From Microterricola pindariensis (lineage in GTDB: Bacteria > Actinomycetota > Actinomycetes > Actinomycetales > Microbacteriaceae): a stretch of DNA of 53,003 nucleotides. The stretch's first letter is position 1; each line of letters opens with the position of its first letter. A program made the translations under genes and the position numbers. The notes below the pieces were generated by a model. That model saw nothing but the letters and a program-made list of their open reading frames with translations, was not told the DNA's origin and made no database searches. The stretch lies in NCBI RefSeq assembly GCF_002936985.1, contig NZ_MPZN01000022.1, positions 1-53,003 of the forward strand. The letters are read 5' to 3'. Shown here piece by piece: positions 8,971 to 17,115 of the stretch.

Positions 8971-10797
8971 TTACTCCTCTTCCCAGGCTGGTGCGTGATC
9001 TTTGGCGTACTGGACGGAGCTGTTGGAGAGCCCCTGCGGCACCATCGGCCACACCATGGCGTCTCGGCTCACGATGAAGTCGATGACGACTGGGCGGTCG
9101 TTCGTCTCCAGGGCGAGCTTGATCGCCGCGTCGACCTCCTCCTCCGTGCGGACACGGATGCCGAGGGCGCCGTAGGCGTCGGCCAGCTTGACGAAGTCCG
9201 GCACCATGGCCGTCTCGTGGCCGGTGTTCAGGTCGGTGAAGCTGTGCCGTCCGTCGTAGAACATGGTCTGCCACTGGCGCACCATGCCGAGCGAGGAGTT
9301 GTTGATGATCGCGACCTTGATCGGGATGTTGTTGATGACGCAGGTGGCAAGCTCCTGGTTGGTCATCTGGAAGCATCCGTCGCCGTCGATCGCCCAGACC
9401 ACGCGGTCCGGCTCGGCCACCTTGGCGCCCATGGCGGCGGGGACCGAGTAGCCCATGGTTCCGGCGCCGCCCGAGTTCAGCCAGGCGTTGGGGCGCTCGT
9501 ACTTGATGAACTGCGCCGACCACATCTGGTGCTGCCCGACGCCGGCGGCGTAGATGCCCTCCGGCCCGGTCAGCTCGCCGATGCGCTGGATCACGTACTG
9601 CGGGGCGAGCAGGCCGTCGCTCGGCTTGCTGTAGCCGAGCGGGTAGCGCTCACGCAGATCGTTGAGGTTGGTCCACCAGTCCGCGATGTCGGGGGCGGTG
9701 CCGCCGGTCACCTCGGCCAGGGCCGCGGTCAGGTCGGCGATGACATCCTTGGCGTCGCCCACGATGGGCACGTCGGCGTTGCGGATCTTGGAGATTTCGG
9801 CCGGGTCGACGTCCACGTGCACGATCTTGGCGAGCGGGGCGAACAGCGACACCTTGCCGGTGACGCGGTCGTCGAAGCGGGCGCCGAGCGAGATGATCAG
9901 GTCGGCCTGCTGCAGCGAGAGCACCGCGGGCACCGTTCCGTGCATCCCGGGCATGCCCAGGTGCTGCGGGTGGGAGTCCGGGAACGCGCCGCGCGCCATC
10001 AGGGTGGTGACGACGGGGGCACCGGATGCCTCGGCGAGCACCTTCAGCTCGGCCGAAGCCTGGGCGCGGATCACGCCGCCGCCGACGTAGAGCACGGGCT
10101 TCTTGGCCTCGGCGAGCAGCTGGGCCGCGGCCTGGATCTGCTTGCCGTGCGCCTTGGTGATGGGGCGGTAGCCGGGCAGGTCGATCTTCGGCGGCCAGGT
10201 GAACACCATCTCGCCCTGCTGGGCGTCCTTGGTGATGTCCACGAGCACGGGGCCGGGGCGCCCGGTCGAGGCGATGAGGTGCGCGGCGGCGATCGTCGCC
10301 GGGATGTCCTCGGCGCGCTTGACCAGGAAGGAGTGCTTGGTGATCGGCATCGTGATTCCCACGATGTCGGCCTCCTGGAAGGCATCCGTTCCCATCAGCG
10401 TGGAGAATACCTGGCCGGTGATCGCCAGCAGCGGCACCGAGTCCATGTAGGCGTCGGCGATCGCCGTGACGAGGTTCGTGGCGCCGGGGCCGGATGTCGC
10501 GATGGCGACGCCGACCTTGTTGCTCGAGGAGGCGTAGCCCTCCGCCGCGTGGCCGGCACCCTGCTCGTGGCGAACGAGGATGTGGCGGATCGCGGTCGAG
10601 GACATCAGCTCGTCGTAGAACGGGATGATGGCGCCGCCGGGCAGGCCGAAGACGTCCTTGATGCCGAGCAGCTCGAGGCTGCGCAGGATGGCGCCGGAGC
10701 CGGTCATCGTCTCTGGGCCGGTCAATGGGTTCGCCGCTGCCCCCGCACCCGTCTTGGGTGTGGGAGGCATCGGCACGTTCTGAGATTCCGTAGGCAT
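8971..10797 (-). CDS. ilvB: Acetolactate synthase large catalytic subunit
   Basis: This thiamine-diphosphate enzyme joins two pyruvates to acetolactate, or pyruvate with 2-oxobutyrate. The 608 residues show the catalytic Glu region ([16 protein letters not shown]), the central FAD-binding domain, and the ThDP/Mg motif [15 protein letters not shown] followed by NN. The ATG at 10797 gives the usual N-terminus; the frame is open further upstream, but that stretch overlaps ilvD and looks noncoding. A weak AAGGGA site precedes the ATG. It lies 46 nt after ilvD and 3 nt before ilvN. Herbicide-site residues were not analysed. Confidence 0.97.
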   Translation of the reverse strand: MPTESQNVPMPPTPKTGAGAAANPLTGPETMTGSGAILRSLELLGIKDVFGLPGGAIIPFYDELMSSTAIRHILVRHEQGAGHAAEGYASSSNKVGVAIATSGPGATNLVTAIADAYMDSVPLLAITGQVFSTLMGTDAFQEADIVGITMPITKHSFLVKRAEDIPATIAAAHLIASTGRPGPVLVDITKDAQQGEMVFTWPPKIDLPGYRPITKAHGKQIQAAAQLLAEAKKPVLYVGGGVIRAQASAELKVLAEASGAPVVTTLMARGAFPDSHPQHLGMPGMHGTVPAVLSLQQADLIISLGARFDDRVTGKVSLFAPLAKIVHVDVDPAEISKIRNADVPIVGDAKDVIADLTAALAEVTGGTAPDIADWWTNLNDLRERYPLGYSKPSDGLLAPQYVIQRIGELTGPEGIYAAGVGQHQMWSAQFIKYERPNAWLNSGGAGTMGYSVPAAMGAKVAEPDRVVWAIDGDGCFQMTNQELATCVINNIPIKVAIINNSSLGMVRQWQTMFYDGRHSFTDLNTGHETAMVPDFVKLADAYGALGIRVRTEEEVDAAIKLALETNDRPVVIDFIVSRDAMVWPMVPQGLSNSSVQYAKDHAPAWEEE

Positions 10798-10843
10798 ACG
10801 GTGGGTTCCCTTGGGTACGTGATGGATTGATGAAACGCGGCTA

Positions 10844-12538
10844 CTAGCCGGTGACTGCGCCTTCAGCGGCAGAGTGCACGAGCTTGGAGTACTTCGCGAG
10901 GACGCCACGGGTATAGCGCGGGGGAAGAGGTGCCCAGCCTTCACGGCGGGCGGCCAGCTCAGTCTCGTCGACAAGTAGGTCAAGGGAGCGGGCCGCGATA
11001 TCGACCCGTATAAGATCACCATCGCGCACGAATGCAATTGGACCTGCGTCCACTGCTTCGGGTGCTATGTGGCCGATGCACAGTCCGGTTGTGCCACCTG
11101 AGAATCGGCCGTCCGTCAAGAGTAGTACATCTTTTCCGAGCCCGGCGCCCTTGATGGCCGCGGTGATCGAGAGCATCTCCCGCATGCCGGGTCCGCCCTT
11201 CGGCCCCTCGTAGCGGATGATGACGACGTCGCCCTTGCTGATCTTGCCCTCGGTCAGGGCATCCATTGCGCCGCGCTCGCGCTCGAACACGCGGGCGGGG
11301 CCCTCGAAGATGTCGGCGTCGAAGCCGGCCGTCTTGACGACGGCGCCCTCGGGGGCGAACGTGCCCTTCAGCACGGTGATGCCGCCGGTCGCGTGGATCG
11401 GGTTGTCGAGGGTGCGAATGACCTCGCCGTCGAGCGGGTCGGGGTTCAGCGCCTCCAGGTTCTCGGCCAGGGTCTTGCCGGTCACGGTGAGCACGTCGCC
11501 GTGCAGCAGGCCGGCCTCGAGCAGGGCGCGCATGAGCACCGGGATGCCGCCGTGGCGGTCCACATCGGCCATGACGTACTTGCCGAACGGCTTCATGTCG
11601 GCCAGGTGCGGCACCTTGTCGCCGATGCGGTTGAAGTCCTCGAGGGTGAGCTCGACCTCTGCCTCGTGCGCGATGGCGAGCAGGTGCAGCACGACGTTTG
11701 TCGAGCCGCCGAGCGCCATGGCGACCGTGATGGCGTTCTCGAAGGCCTTCTTGGTCATGATGTCGCGCGCGGTGATGCCGAGGCGCAGCATGTTGACGAC
11801 GGCCTCGCCGGAGCGGTGGGCGAAGTAGTCGCGGCGGCGGTCGGCCGAGGGCGGGGCGGCCGAGCCGGGCAGGCTCATGCCGAGCGCCTCGGCGACGGAT
11901 GCCATGGTGTTGGCCGTGTACATGCCGCCGCAGGCGCCCTCGCCCGGGGCGATGGCGCACTCGATGCGCTTGAGGTCTTCCTCGCTCATGGTGCCGGCCT
12001 TGCAGGCGCCGACGGCCTCGAAGGAGTCAATGATGGTGACCTCCTTCTCGGTGCCGTCGCTGAGCTTGACCCAGCCGGGCGCGATCGAGCCGGCGTAGAG
12101 GAACACGGAGGCCAGGTCGAGGCGGGCCGCGGCCATCAGCATGCCGGGCAGCGACTTGTCGCAGCCGGCCAGCAGCACGGAACCGTCGAGGCGCTCGGCC
12201 ATCATGACGGTCTCGACCGAGTCGGCGATGACCTCGCGCGAGACGAGCGAGAAGTGCATGCCCTCGTGGCCCATCGAGATGCCGTCGGAGACGGAGATGG
12301 TGCCGAACTGCAGCGGGTAGCCGCCGCCGGAGTGCACACCCTCCTTGGCGCCCTGGGCGAGCCGGTCCAGGCTCAGGTTGCAGGGCGTGATCTCGTTCCA
12401 CGAGCTCGCAATACCGATCTGGGGCTTGTCCCAGTCCTCGTCCCCCATGCCGACGGCGCGGAGCATTCCGCGGCTCGTGGTGGCTTCAATTCCATCAGTG
12501 ACTGCACGGCTTCGTGGCTTGATATCAATCTCAGGCAT
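10844..12538 (-). CDS. ilvD: Dihydroxy-acid dehydratase
   Basis: IlvD dehydrates the dihydroxy acids to 2-oxo acids, the third common step to valine, leucine and isoleucine. The 564-residue protein has three cysteines in the positions expected for the iron-sulfur cluster: TPCN (Cys53), AGCDKSLPG (Cys126) and [13 protein letters not shown] (Cys203). The C-terminal [20 protein letters not shown] motif is intact. The ATG at 12538 lies 9 nt after the stop of the trehalose gene, so ilvD may be transcribed together with it. No promoter is evident in that gap; one could lie inside the trehalose gene. Confidence 0.97.
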   Translation of the reverse strand: MPEIDIKPRSRAVTDGIEATTSRGMLRAVGMGDEDWDKPQIGIASSWNEITPCNLSLDRLAQGAKEGVHSGGGYPLQFGTISVSDGISMGHEGMHFSLVSREVIADSVETVMMAERLDGSVLLAGCDKSLPGMLMAAARLDLASVFLYAGSIAPGWVKLSDGTEKEVTIIDSFEAVGACKAGTMSEEDLKRIECAIAPGEGACGGMYTANTMASVAEALGMSLPGSAAPPSADRRRDYFAHRSGEAVVNMLRLGITARDIMTKKAFENAITVAMALGGSTNVVLHLLAIAHEAEVELTLEDFNRIGDKVPHLADMKPFGKYVMADVDRHGGIPVLMRALLEAGLLHGDVLTVTGKTLAENLEALNPDPLDGEVIRTLDNPIHATGGITVLKGTFAPEGAVVKTAGFDADIFEGPARVFERERGAMDALTEGKISKGDVVIIRYEGPKGGPGMREMLSITAAIKGAGLGKDVLLLTDGRFSGGTTGLCIGHIAPEAVDAGPIAFVRDGDLIRVDIAARSLDLLVDETELAARREGWAPLPPRYTRGVLAKYSKLVHSAAEGAVTG

Positions 12539-12547
12539 GGCTTGAGT

Positions 12548-14767
12548 CTAGAACCTAGCCGGGGGCGGCTCCGTCGCCTCTGGGTGGGCCCGGCCGACCG
12601 CTTCGGCGTTCGCCGTGCGGAAATCGGCGAGCAGGGCGAGCACCTCGGCCAGTTCCTCCGGCCCGCGCACCCGGTTGCCGGCCACCGTGATGCCCTGGCC
12701 GATCTTCAGGGAGAGGTCGTCGGCTCCCTGCACCGCGAAGGCGTTCTCGTCGGTGACGTCGTCGCCGGCGTAGAACACGGATGTCGCGTCGGTGTACTCC
12801 CGCAGGCGTTGCAGTGCGTCGCCCTTGTTGCCGTCGCGGACGGAGAACTCGAGCACGTTCTTGCCCTCCAGCACGGTGAGGGTCGGCAGCACGCTGCTGA
12901 CCGCCCCGCGCGCGCTGCGCTGCAGCGCCTGCCCGACCGGCGCAGAGACGAGGCGGGTGTGCAGCGCGAAGCCGGCCGGCTTCCGCTCGACCCACACGCC
13001 CTCGGCCCGGGCGGCGATGCCGTCGAGGATCTCGGCGAGGGTCGCCAGCTGGGCGATCTCCTCGCCGAGGAGGTCGACCGAGATGCCGGGCTGGTCGAGC
13101 CGCATCTCGATGCCGTGCGAGCCGGTCAGCAGCACCGACTCCGGCGGCTCCGCGACCTGTTCCAGGCTCACCAGCGCGCGCCCGGAGACGAAGGCGACGC
13201 GGGTGTCCGGCAGGGCGACGAGCCGCATCACGGCGTCCCGGGCGCTCTCCAGCGCCCGGGCCTCCTCCGGCCTGTCCACGTGCGGGGCCAGCGTGCCGTC
13301 GAAGTCGAGGGCGACGAGCAGCCGCGGGGTCGCCGCCACCTCGCGCAGCTTGGTGACGAGGCCGTCCGGGATGCCCGGCTCGATGGCGGCCCGCCCGGTG
13401 AGGATGTCGAGGAACGCCTTGGCCCAGTCGGAGACGTTGTTCTCGCGCAGCCGTTTGCGCAGCGACTTCATCCGCTTCCTGCGCTCCTTCTTCGGCATCC
13501 GCACCGCCTGCTCGATGGCGTCCTTCAGACCGTCGATGTCGTGCGGGTTGATGAGCAGAGCCTGTTTGAGCTCGTCGGATGCCCCGGCGAACTCGCTCAA
13601 GACGAGCACGCCGTCGTTGTTGATGCGGCAGGCGACGTACTCCTTGGCGACCAGGTTCATGCCGTCGCGGAGGGCGGTCACGAGCATGATGTCGGCGGCG
13701 AGGTAGAGCGCGACCATCTCCTCGCGCGGGTAGGCCTGGTGCAGGTAGGCGATGGCGGTGTGGCTGAGCGTGGAATGGTCGCCGTTCAGCCGTCCGACTT
13801 GCAGTTCGATTTCGTCACGCAACGTCATATAGGTCGCGACGCGCTCCCGGCTGGGGCTGGCGACTTGCACGAGGACGGTGTTCTCGACGTCGAGCCGGTG
13901 CTGGGCAAGGAGCTCGCCGTAGGCCTTCAGCCGGTGGCCGATGCCCTTGGTGTAGTCCAGCCGGTCCACGCCCAGCATGACCGTGTCCGGGTTGCCGAGG
14001 CCCTCCCGGATCTCGCGTGCCCTGGCCTGAATATCGGGCCGCGCGGCGAGCTCCTCGAAGCCGGCGACGTCGATCGAGATGGGGAAGTTGGTGGCGACGA
14101 CGCGCCGGAGGTCGCCGTTCTCGCCCGGCACCTCGACGACAGTGTGCCGGGTGGTGTAACCGAGCAGTCGGCGCACCGCGCGGGTGAAGTTGCCGGCGTC
14201 CGCGACCCGCTGGAAGCCGATGACGTCGGCGCCGAGCAGGCCCTCGAGGATCTGCTTGCGCCAGGGCAGCTGCGAGTACAAACCGTAGGGCGGGAACGGG
14301 ATGTGGTTGAAGAAGCCGATGACGAGGTCGGGCCGGAGCCCGCGCAGCATCGCCGGCACGAGCTGCAGCTGGTAGTCCTGCACCCAGACGGTGGCGCCGG
14401 GCGCCGCGGCGCGGGCGGCGGCCTCGGCGAAGCGCCGGTTCACGGCCTGGTAGCTCTCCCACCACTCCCGGTGGTAGCTGGGCGGCGCGATGACATCGTG
14501 GTAGAGCGGCCAGAGGGTGTCGTTGGAGAAGCCCTCGTAGTAGCGCTCGACGTCCAGTGTGCTGAGCGCGACGGGAACAATGGAGATGCCGTCGTTCTCG
14601 AACGCCTCGAACTCGCGGTCGGCCACTCCGGCCCAGCCCACCCAGGCGCCGTCGGATTCGCGCATCACCGGTTCCAGCGCGGTGACCAGGCCGCCGGGCG
14701 AGGAGCGCCAGCGCGACGTTCCATCATCGTCGACCACGTAGTCGACGGGCAGGCGGTTCGACACCAC
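12548..14767 (-). CDS. Fused trehalose-6-phosphate synthase/phosphatase
   Basis: One polypeptide makes trehalose 6-phosphate from UDP-glucose and glucose 6-phosphate and then removes the phosphate. Residues 1-465 are a GT20 domain (VSNRLPVDY, SSPGGLVTAL, WVQDYQLQLVP, GVDRLDYTKGI, ALRDGMNLVAKEYVA). Residues 480-739 are a HAD-type OtsB domain (DFDGTLAPH at 488-496, AFVSGR, YAGDDVTDENAF). The GTG at 14767 is the first ordinary start in frame. It cuts into the first beta strand, however, and coding-like sequence continues 25 codons upstream to an ATT at 14842. The real N-terminus is therefore uncertain. Trehalose probably serves in osmotic or cold protection. Confidence 0.93.
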   Translation of the reverse strand: MVSNRLPVDYVVDDDGTSRWRSSPGGLVTALEPVMRESDGAWVGWAGVADREFEAFENDGISIVPVALSTLDVERYYEGFSNDTLWPLYHDVIAPPSYHREWWESYQAVNRRFAEAAARAAAPGATVWVQDYQLQLVPAMLRGLRPDLVIGFFNHIPFPPYGLYSQLPWRKQILEGLLGADVIGFQRVADAGNFTRAVRRLLGYTTRHTVVEVPGENGDLRRVVATNFPISIDVAGFEELAARPDIQARAREIREGLGNPDTVMLGVDRLDYTKGIGHRLKAYGELLAQHRLDVENTVLVQVASPSRERVATYMTLRDEIELQVGRLNGDHSTLSHTAIAYLHQAYPREEMVALYLAADIMLVTALRDGMNLVAKEYVACRINNDGVLVLSEFAGASDELKQALLINPHDIDGLKDAIEQAVRMPKKERRKRMKSLRKRLRENNVSDWAKAFLDILTGRAAIEPGIPDGLVTKLREVAATPRLLVALDFDGTLAPHVDRPEEARALESARDAVMRLVALPDTRVAFVSGRALVSLEQVAEPPESVLLTGSHGIEMRLDQPGISVDLLGEEIAQLATLAEILDGIAARAEGVWVERKPAGFALHTRLVSAPVGQALQRSARGAVSSVLPTLTVLEGKNVLEFSVRDGNKGDALQRLREYTDATSVFYAGDDVTDENAFAVQGADDLSLKIGQGITVAGNRVRGPEELAEVLALLADFRTANAEAVGRAHPEATEPPPARF

Positions 14768-14958
14768 GACGAGGCTGTAGTCGCCGGTGGGCGCAGCGGT
14801 GTCGGTGGGCGATTCGGTTGTGGGGCTCAGTGGGGCGGAAATGGTGTGTCCGTTCCGGTGCGAAAGGTGCTCGCACCTTGCTCGTCTTCGAGGCTAGCAC
14901 CGGCCTCCGGCCGCCGCCGGGGGTTTACGAACGGCGTCTGCTCTGGTACGCGCGGGAG

Positions 14959-14999
14959 CCCGCCGGCTCGACGGGGCGCCGGCGACCGGAGCCGGCGGG
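14959..14999. repeat. 11-bp inverted repeat
   Basis: CCCGCCGGCTC and GAGCCGGCGGG are perfect complements separated by 19 nt. It could be a second terminator-like structure after yhgE or part of the trehalose gene leader. Confidence 0.5.
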
Positions 15000-15008
15000 G
15001 CGAGTCTC

Positions 15009-15073
15009 GGCATGCTCAACAGGCACGCTCAGCCGGCACGCTCGACAGGCACGCTCGACCGGCACGCTCAAGA
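15009..15073. repeat. Five 13-bp tandem units
   Basis: Consensus GGCACGCTCRACM is repeated five times head to tail; the first copy has GGCATGCTC. It is intergenic, so the 13-bp period is free of frame limits, unlike the in-frame tails elsewhere in the window. Confidence 0.85.
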
Positions 15074-15076
15074 GAA

Positions 15077-15110
15077 GGAGGGCCCCGAGACTCGCGCCTC
15101 GGGGCCCTCC
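15077..15110 (-). terminator. Terminator-like hairpin after yhgE
   Basis: GGAGGGCCCCGAG and CTCGGGGCCCTCC form a perfect 13-bp stem 17 nt beyond the YhgE-family stop. It lacks a T-run but is well placed to end the tetR-mmpL-yhgE operon. Confidence 0.75.
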
Positions 15111-15126
15111 GCACAGCGGGAGCCCG

Positions 15127-17115
15127 CTAGCTCTGCGCCAGCGCGAACGCGAAGGAGCGCGCCCCGCGGCGCCGGGCGACCACGGCGAGCGAGCCCAGGG
15201 CGCCGAGCAGAGCGAACACCGCCAGCACGAGCGCCGCCGTGCCGACCGCTCCCCCGCCGACGCCGGCCACGATCGCCTGCATGCCCTGCACCGCCCAGGT
15301 GAGCGGCAGGATCGGGCTGATCAGCTGGAACGGCGCGGCGAGGATCTCCACCGGATAGAGCCCGCCCGCGCTGGTCAGCTGCAGGGCGAGCAGCACGAGC
15401 GAGACGACGATGCCGGTGCGCCCCCACGCGGTGACCAGGAAGTGGTGCACTGCGACGAAGGCGGCGGCCATCAGCAGGCTGAAGCCGAGCGTGGCCGGCA
15501 GGGCGGCCCAGCTCACGCCGAGCGCGGTGTGCAGCAGGGCGACGACGACGAGCGCCTGCGCGGCTGCGATCGCGAAGCCGCGCAGCAGCCCGCGCGCGAC
15601 GATCCGGCCGGTGGAGGCCGTCGAGCCGAGCGCGAGCGCCGTCACCGGGCGCATCAGCAGGAAGATGACGAGGGCGCCGATCCAGAGCCCGACGGGCACG
15701 AACACCATGCCGATGATCTGGCCGATCGAGGAGATCGCGTTCTCGCGCTCCAGGCTGACGCCGACGGGCTCGGCGATCACCTCGGCCGTGGTCTGCGGGT
15801 CGCTGCCGGCGAGTGCGCTCGCCTGCTCGGCGCCGTCGCCGAGGCCCGTGGCCAGCTCGCTGGCGCCGTCGTGCAGCTGGTGGGCGCCGGATGCCGAGGC
15901 GCCCGCCCCGTCGGCGAGCTGCGCGATGCCGCCGGCAAGCTCTGAGGCACCCCCGGCGAGCTCTGAGGCCCCGCCGGCCAGGCTGTCCGCGCCGGAGCGC
16001 AGGCCGTCGGACCCACCGGAGAGCTGTGCGGCACCGTCGGCGAGCTGGCCGATTCCGCCTTGCACGCCGCCGATCGCGGTCGCGGTCTGCGCGGCGAGCT
16101 CGTCACCGCTGCCGACGAGCTGGTTGATCCCGGCCTGCACGCCGCCCATGGCCTGGAGGGCGCCCTGCGCCGCCTGCTGCTGCTCGGGCGTCAGGCTCGG
16201 CATCAGGGCGCCGAGAGCGGCCATGCCCTGGTCGAGATAGGGGTTCAGCTGCCCGACGGCGCCGTTGATGCCCTGGGTGTACGCCTTCACGCCATCGCTC
16301 AGCTGGGTCAGCCCGGCTGCGCTGCTGTTCAGCGTGCCGAGGCCCGCCGCGATGCCGTCGACGCCGGTGGAGTACTCGCGCACCCCGCCGGCCAGTCCGC
16401 TGGCACCGCCGGCCAGCCCACTGGCGCCGTCAGCCAGCTCGGCCGCGCCGGATGCCGCGGTGCCGGCGCCCGTGCTCAGCGTGTCGAGTCCGCCGGCCAG
16501 GGTGCCGACGCCGCTGGAGAGCGTCGTCGCGCCGTCGGCCGCCGTGCCGAGCGAGCTGCCCATCTCGGCGATGCCCGAGTAGAACGCGGTCAGGTACTGC
16601 GTGGTGATCGCGCGGCCGAAGCTGCTCGTCATCGCCTCGCCGACGGACTGGGCGGCCGAGCCGGCCAGGTAGGCGTGCGCGTCATCCGTGGTGATCTGCA
16701 GGTCGGCCTGCGTGGGCTCCGCGCCGGAGAGCGAGTTGATGGCGGCGGAGAAGTCGCTCGGGATGGTCAGCACGGCGTACGCCTCGCCGGCGGCGAGCGC
16801 CGCGGCGGCGTGCTCGGAGTTGGAGATCGTCCAGGCGAAGCCGGCGGTGTCCGGCCCGGTCAGCTCGGTGACGAGCTGGCGCCCGGCGAGGATCATCTGC
16901 TCACTGCCGTCCGGCAGCGTGGCGGTGACCATCTCGTCGTTGTTGACGACGATGGCCGGCACCGCGTCCAGGCGGTCGTCGGCGCTGGCCAGGGCCCCGG
17001 AGACGAGGCCGGCGATCGCCAGCGGCACGACGATGATGCCCGCGAGCATCAGGGCGAACGCGGTGCGGCGCTGGCCGGGCGTGCGCCGGAACAGTTTCTC
17101 GAGTCGAGCGCTCAT
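15127..17115 (-). CDS. YhgE/Pip family membrane protein
   Basis: This 662-residue protein resembles YhgE/Pip proteins, which are membrane proteins related to ABC-2 exporters and phage-infection proteins. A first membrane helix (about 20-42) is followed by an extracellular domain with VPAIVVNNDEMVT. A long Gly/Ala/Ser-rich stretch (about 200-430) built from LAGGASELAGG-like heptads may form an extended helix. About five membrane helices follow (450-650). The ATG at 17115 overlaps the MMPL stop as TGATG, showing tight coupling. In this class of operon the YhgE partner usually works with an MMPL transporter and an ATPase; here the ATPase-like piece is fused to the MMPL protein. The cargo is unknown. 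Confidence 0.85.
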   Translation of the reverse strand: MSARLEKLFRRTPGQRRTAFALMLAGIIVVPLAIAGLVSGALASADDRLDAVPAIVVNNDEMVTATLPDGSEQMILAGRQLVTELTGPDTAGFAWTISNSEHAAAALAAGEAYAVLTIPSDFSAAINSLSGAEPTQADLQITTDDAHAYLAGSAAQSVGEAMTSSFGRAITTQYLTAFYSGIAEMGSSLGTAADGATTLSSGVGTLAGGLDTLSTGAGTAASGAAELADGASGLAGGASGLAGGVREYSTGVDGIAAGLGTLNSSAAGLTQLSDGVKAYTQGINGAVGQLNPYLDQGMAALGALMPSLTPEQQQAAQGALQAMGGVQAGINQLVGSGDELAAQTATAIGGVQGGIGQLADGAAQLSGGSDGLRSGADSLAGGASELAGGASELAGGIAQLADGAGASASGAHQLHDGASELATGLGDGAEQASALAGSDPQTTAEVIAEPVGVSLERENAISSIGQIIGMVFVPVGLWIGALVIFLLMRPVTALALGSTASTGRIVARGLLRGFAIAAAQALVVVALLHTALGVSWAALPATLGFSLLMAAAFVAVHHFLVTAWGRTGIVVSLVLLALQLTSAGGLYPVEILAAPFQLISPILPLTWAVQGMQAIVAGVGGGAVGTAALVLAVFALLGALGSLAVVARRRGARSFAFALAQS

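Larger units (their letters stand above)
14768..15126. other. Intergenic region rich in repeats and hairpins
   Basis: No convincing gene lies fully here. The first ~75 bases probably encode the true N-terminus of the trehalose enzyme. A 7-bp-arm hairpin (GGTGCGA...TCGCACC, 14859-14879), an 11-bp inverted repeat (14959-14999), five 13-bp tandem units (15009-15073) and a 13-bp terminator-like hairpin (15077-15110) follow. Confidence 0.6.

Noticed and set aside
8971-11037. Longer start for acetolactate synthase
   Set aside because: The upstream extension overlaps ilvD and has no similarity to the IlvB N-terminus; the ATG at 10797 gives the normal length.
15009-15073. CRISPR array
   Set aside because: 13-bp units have no spacers and there are no cas genes nearby.
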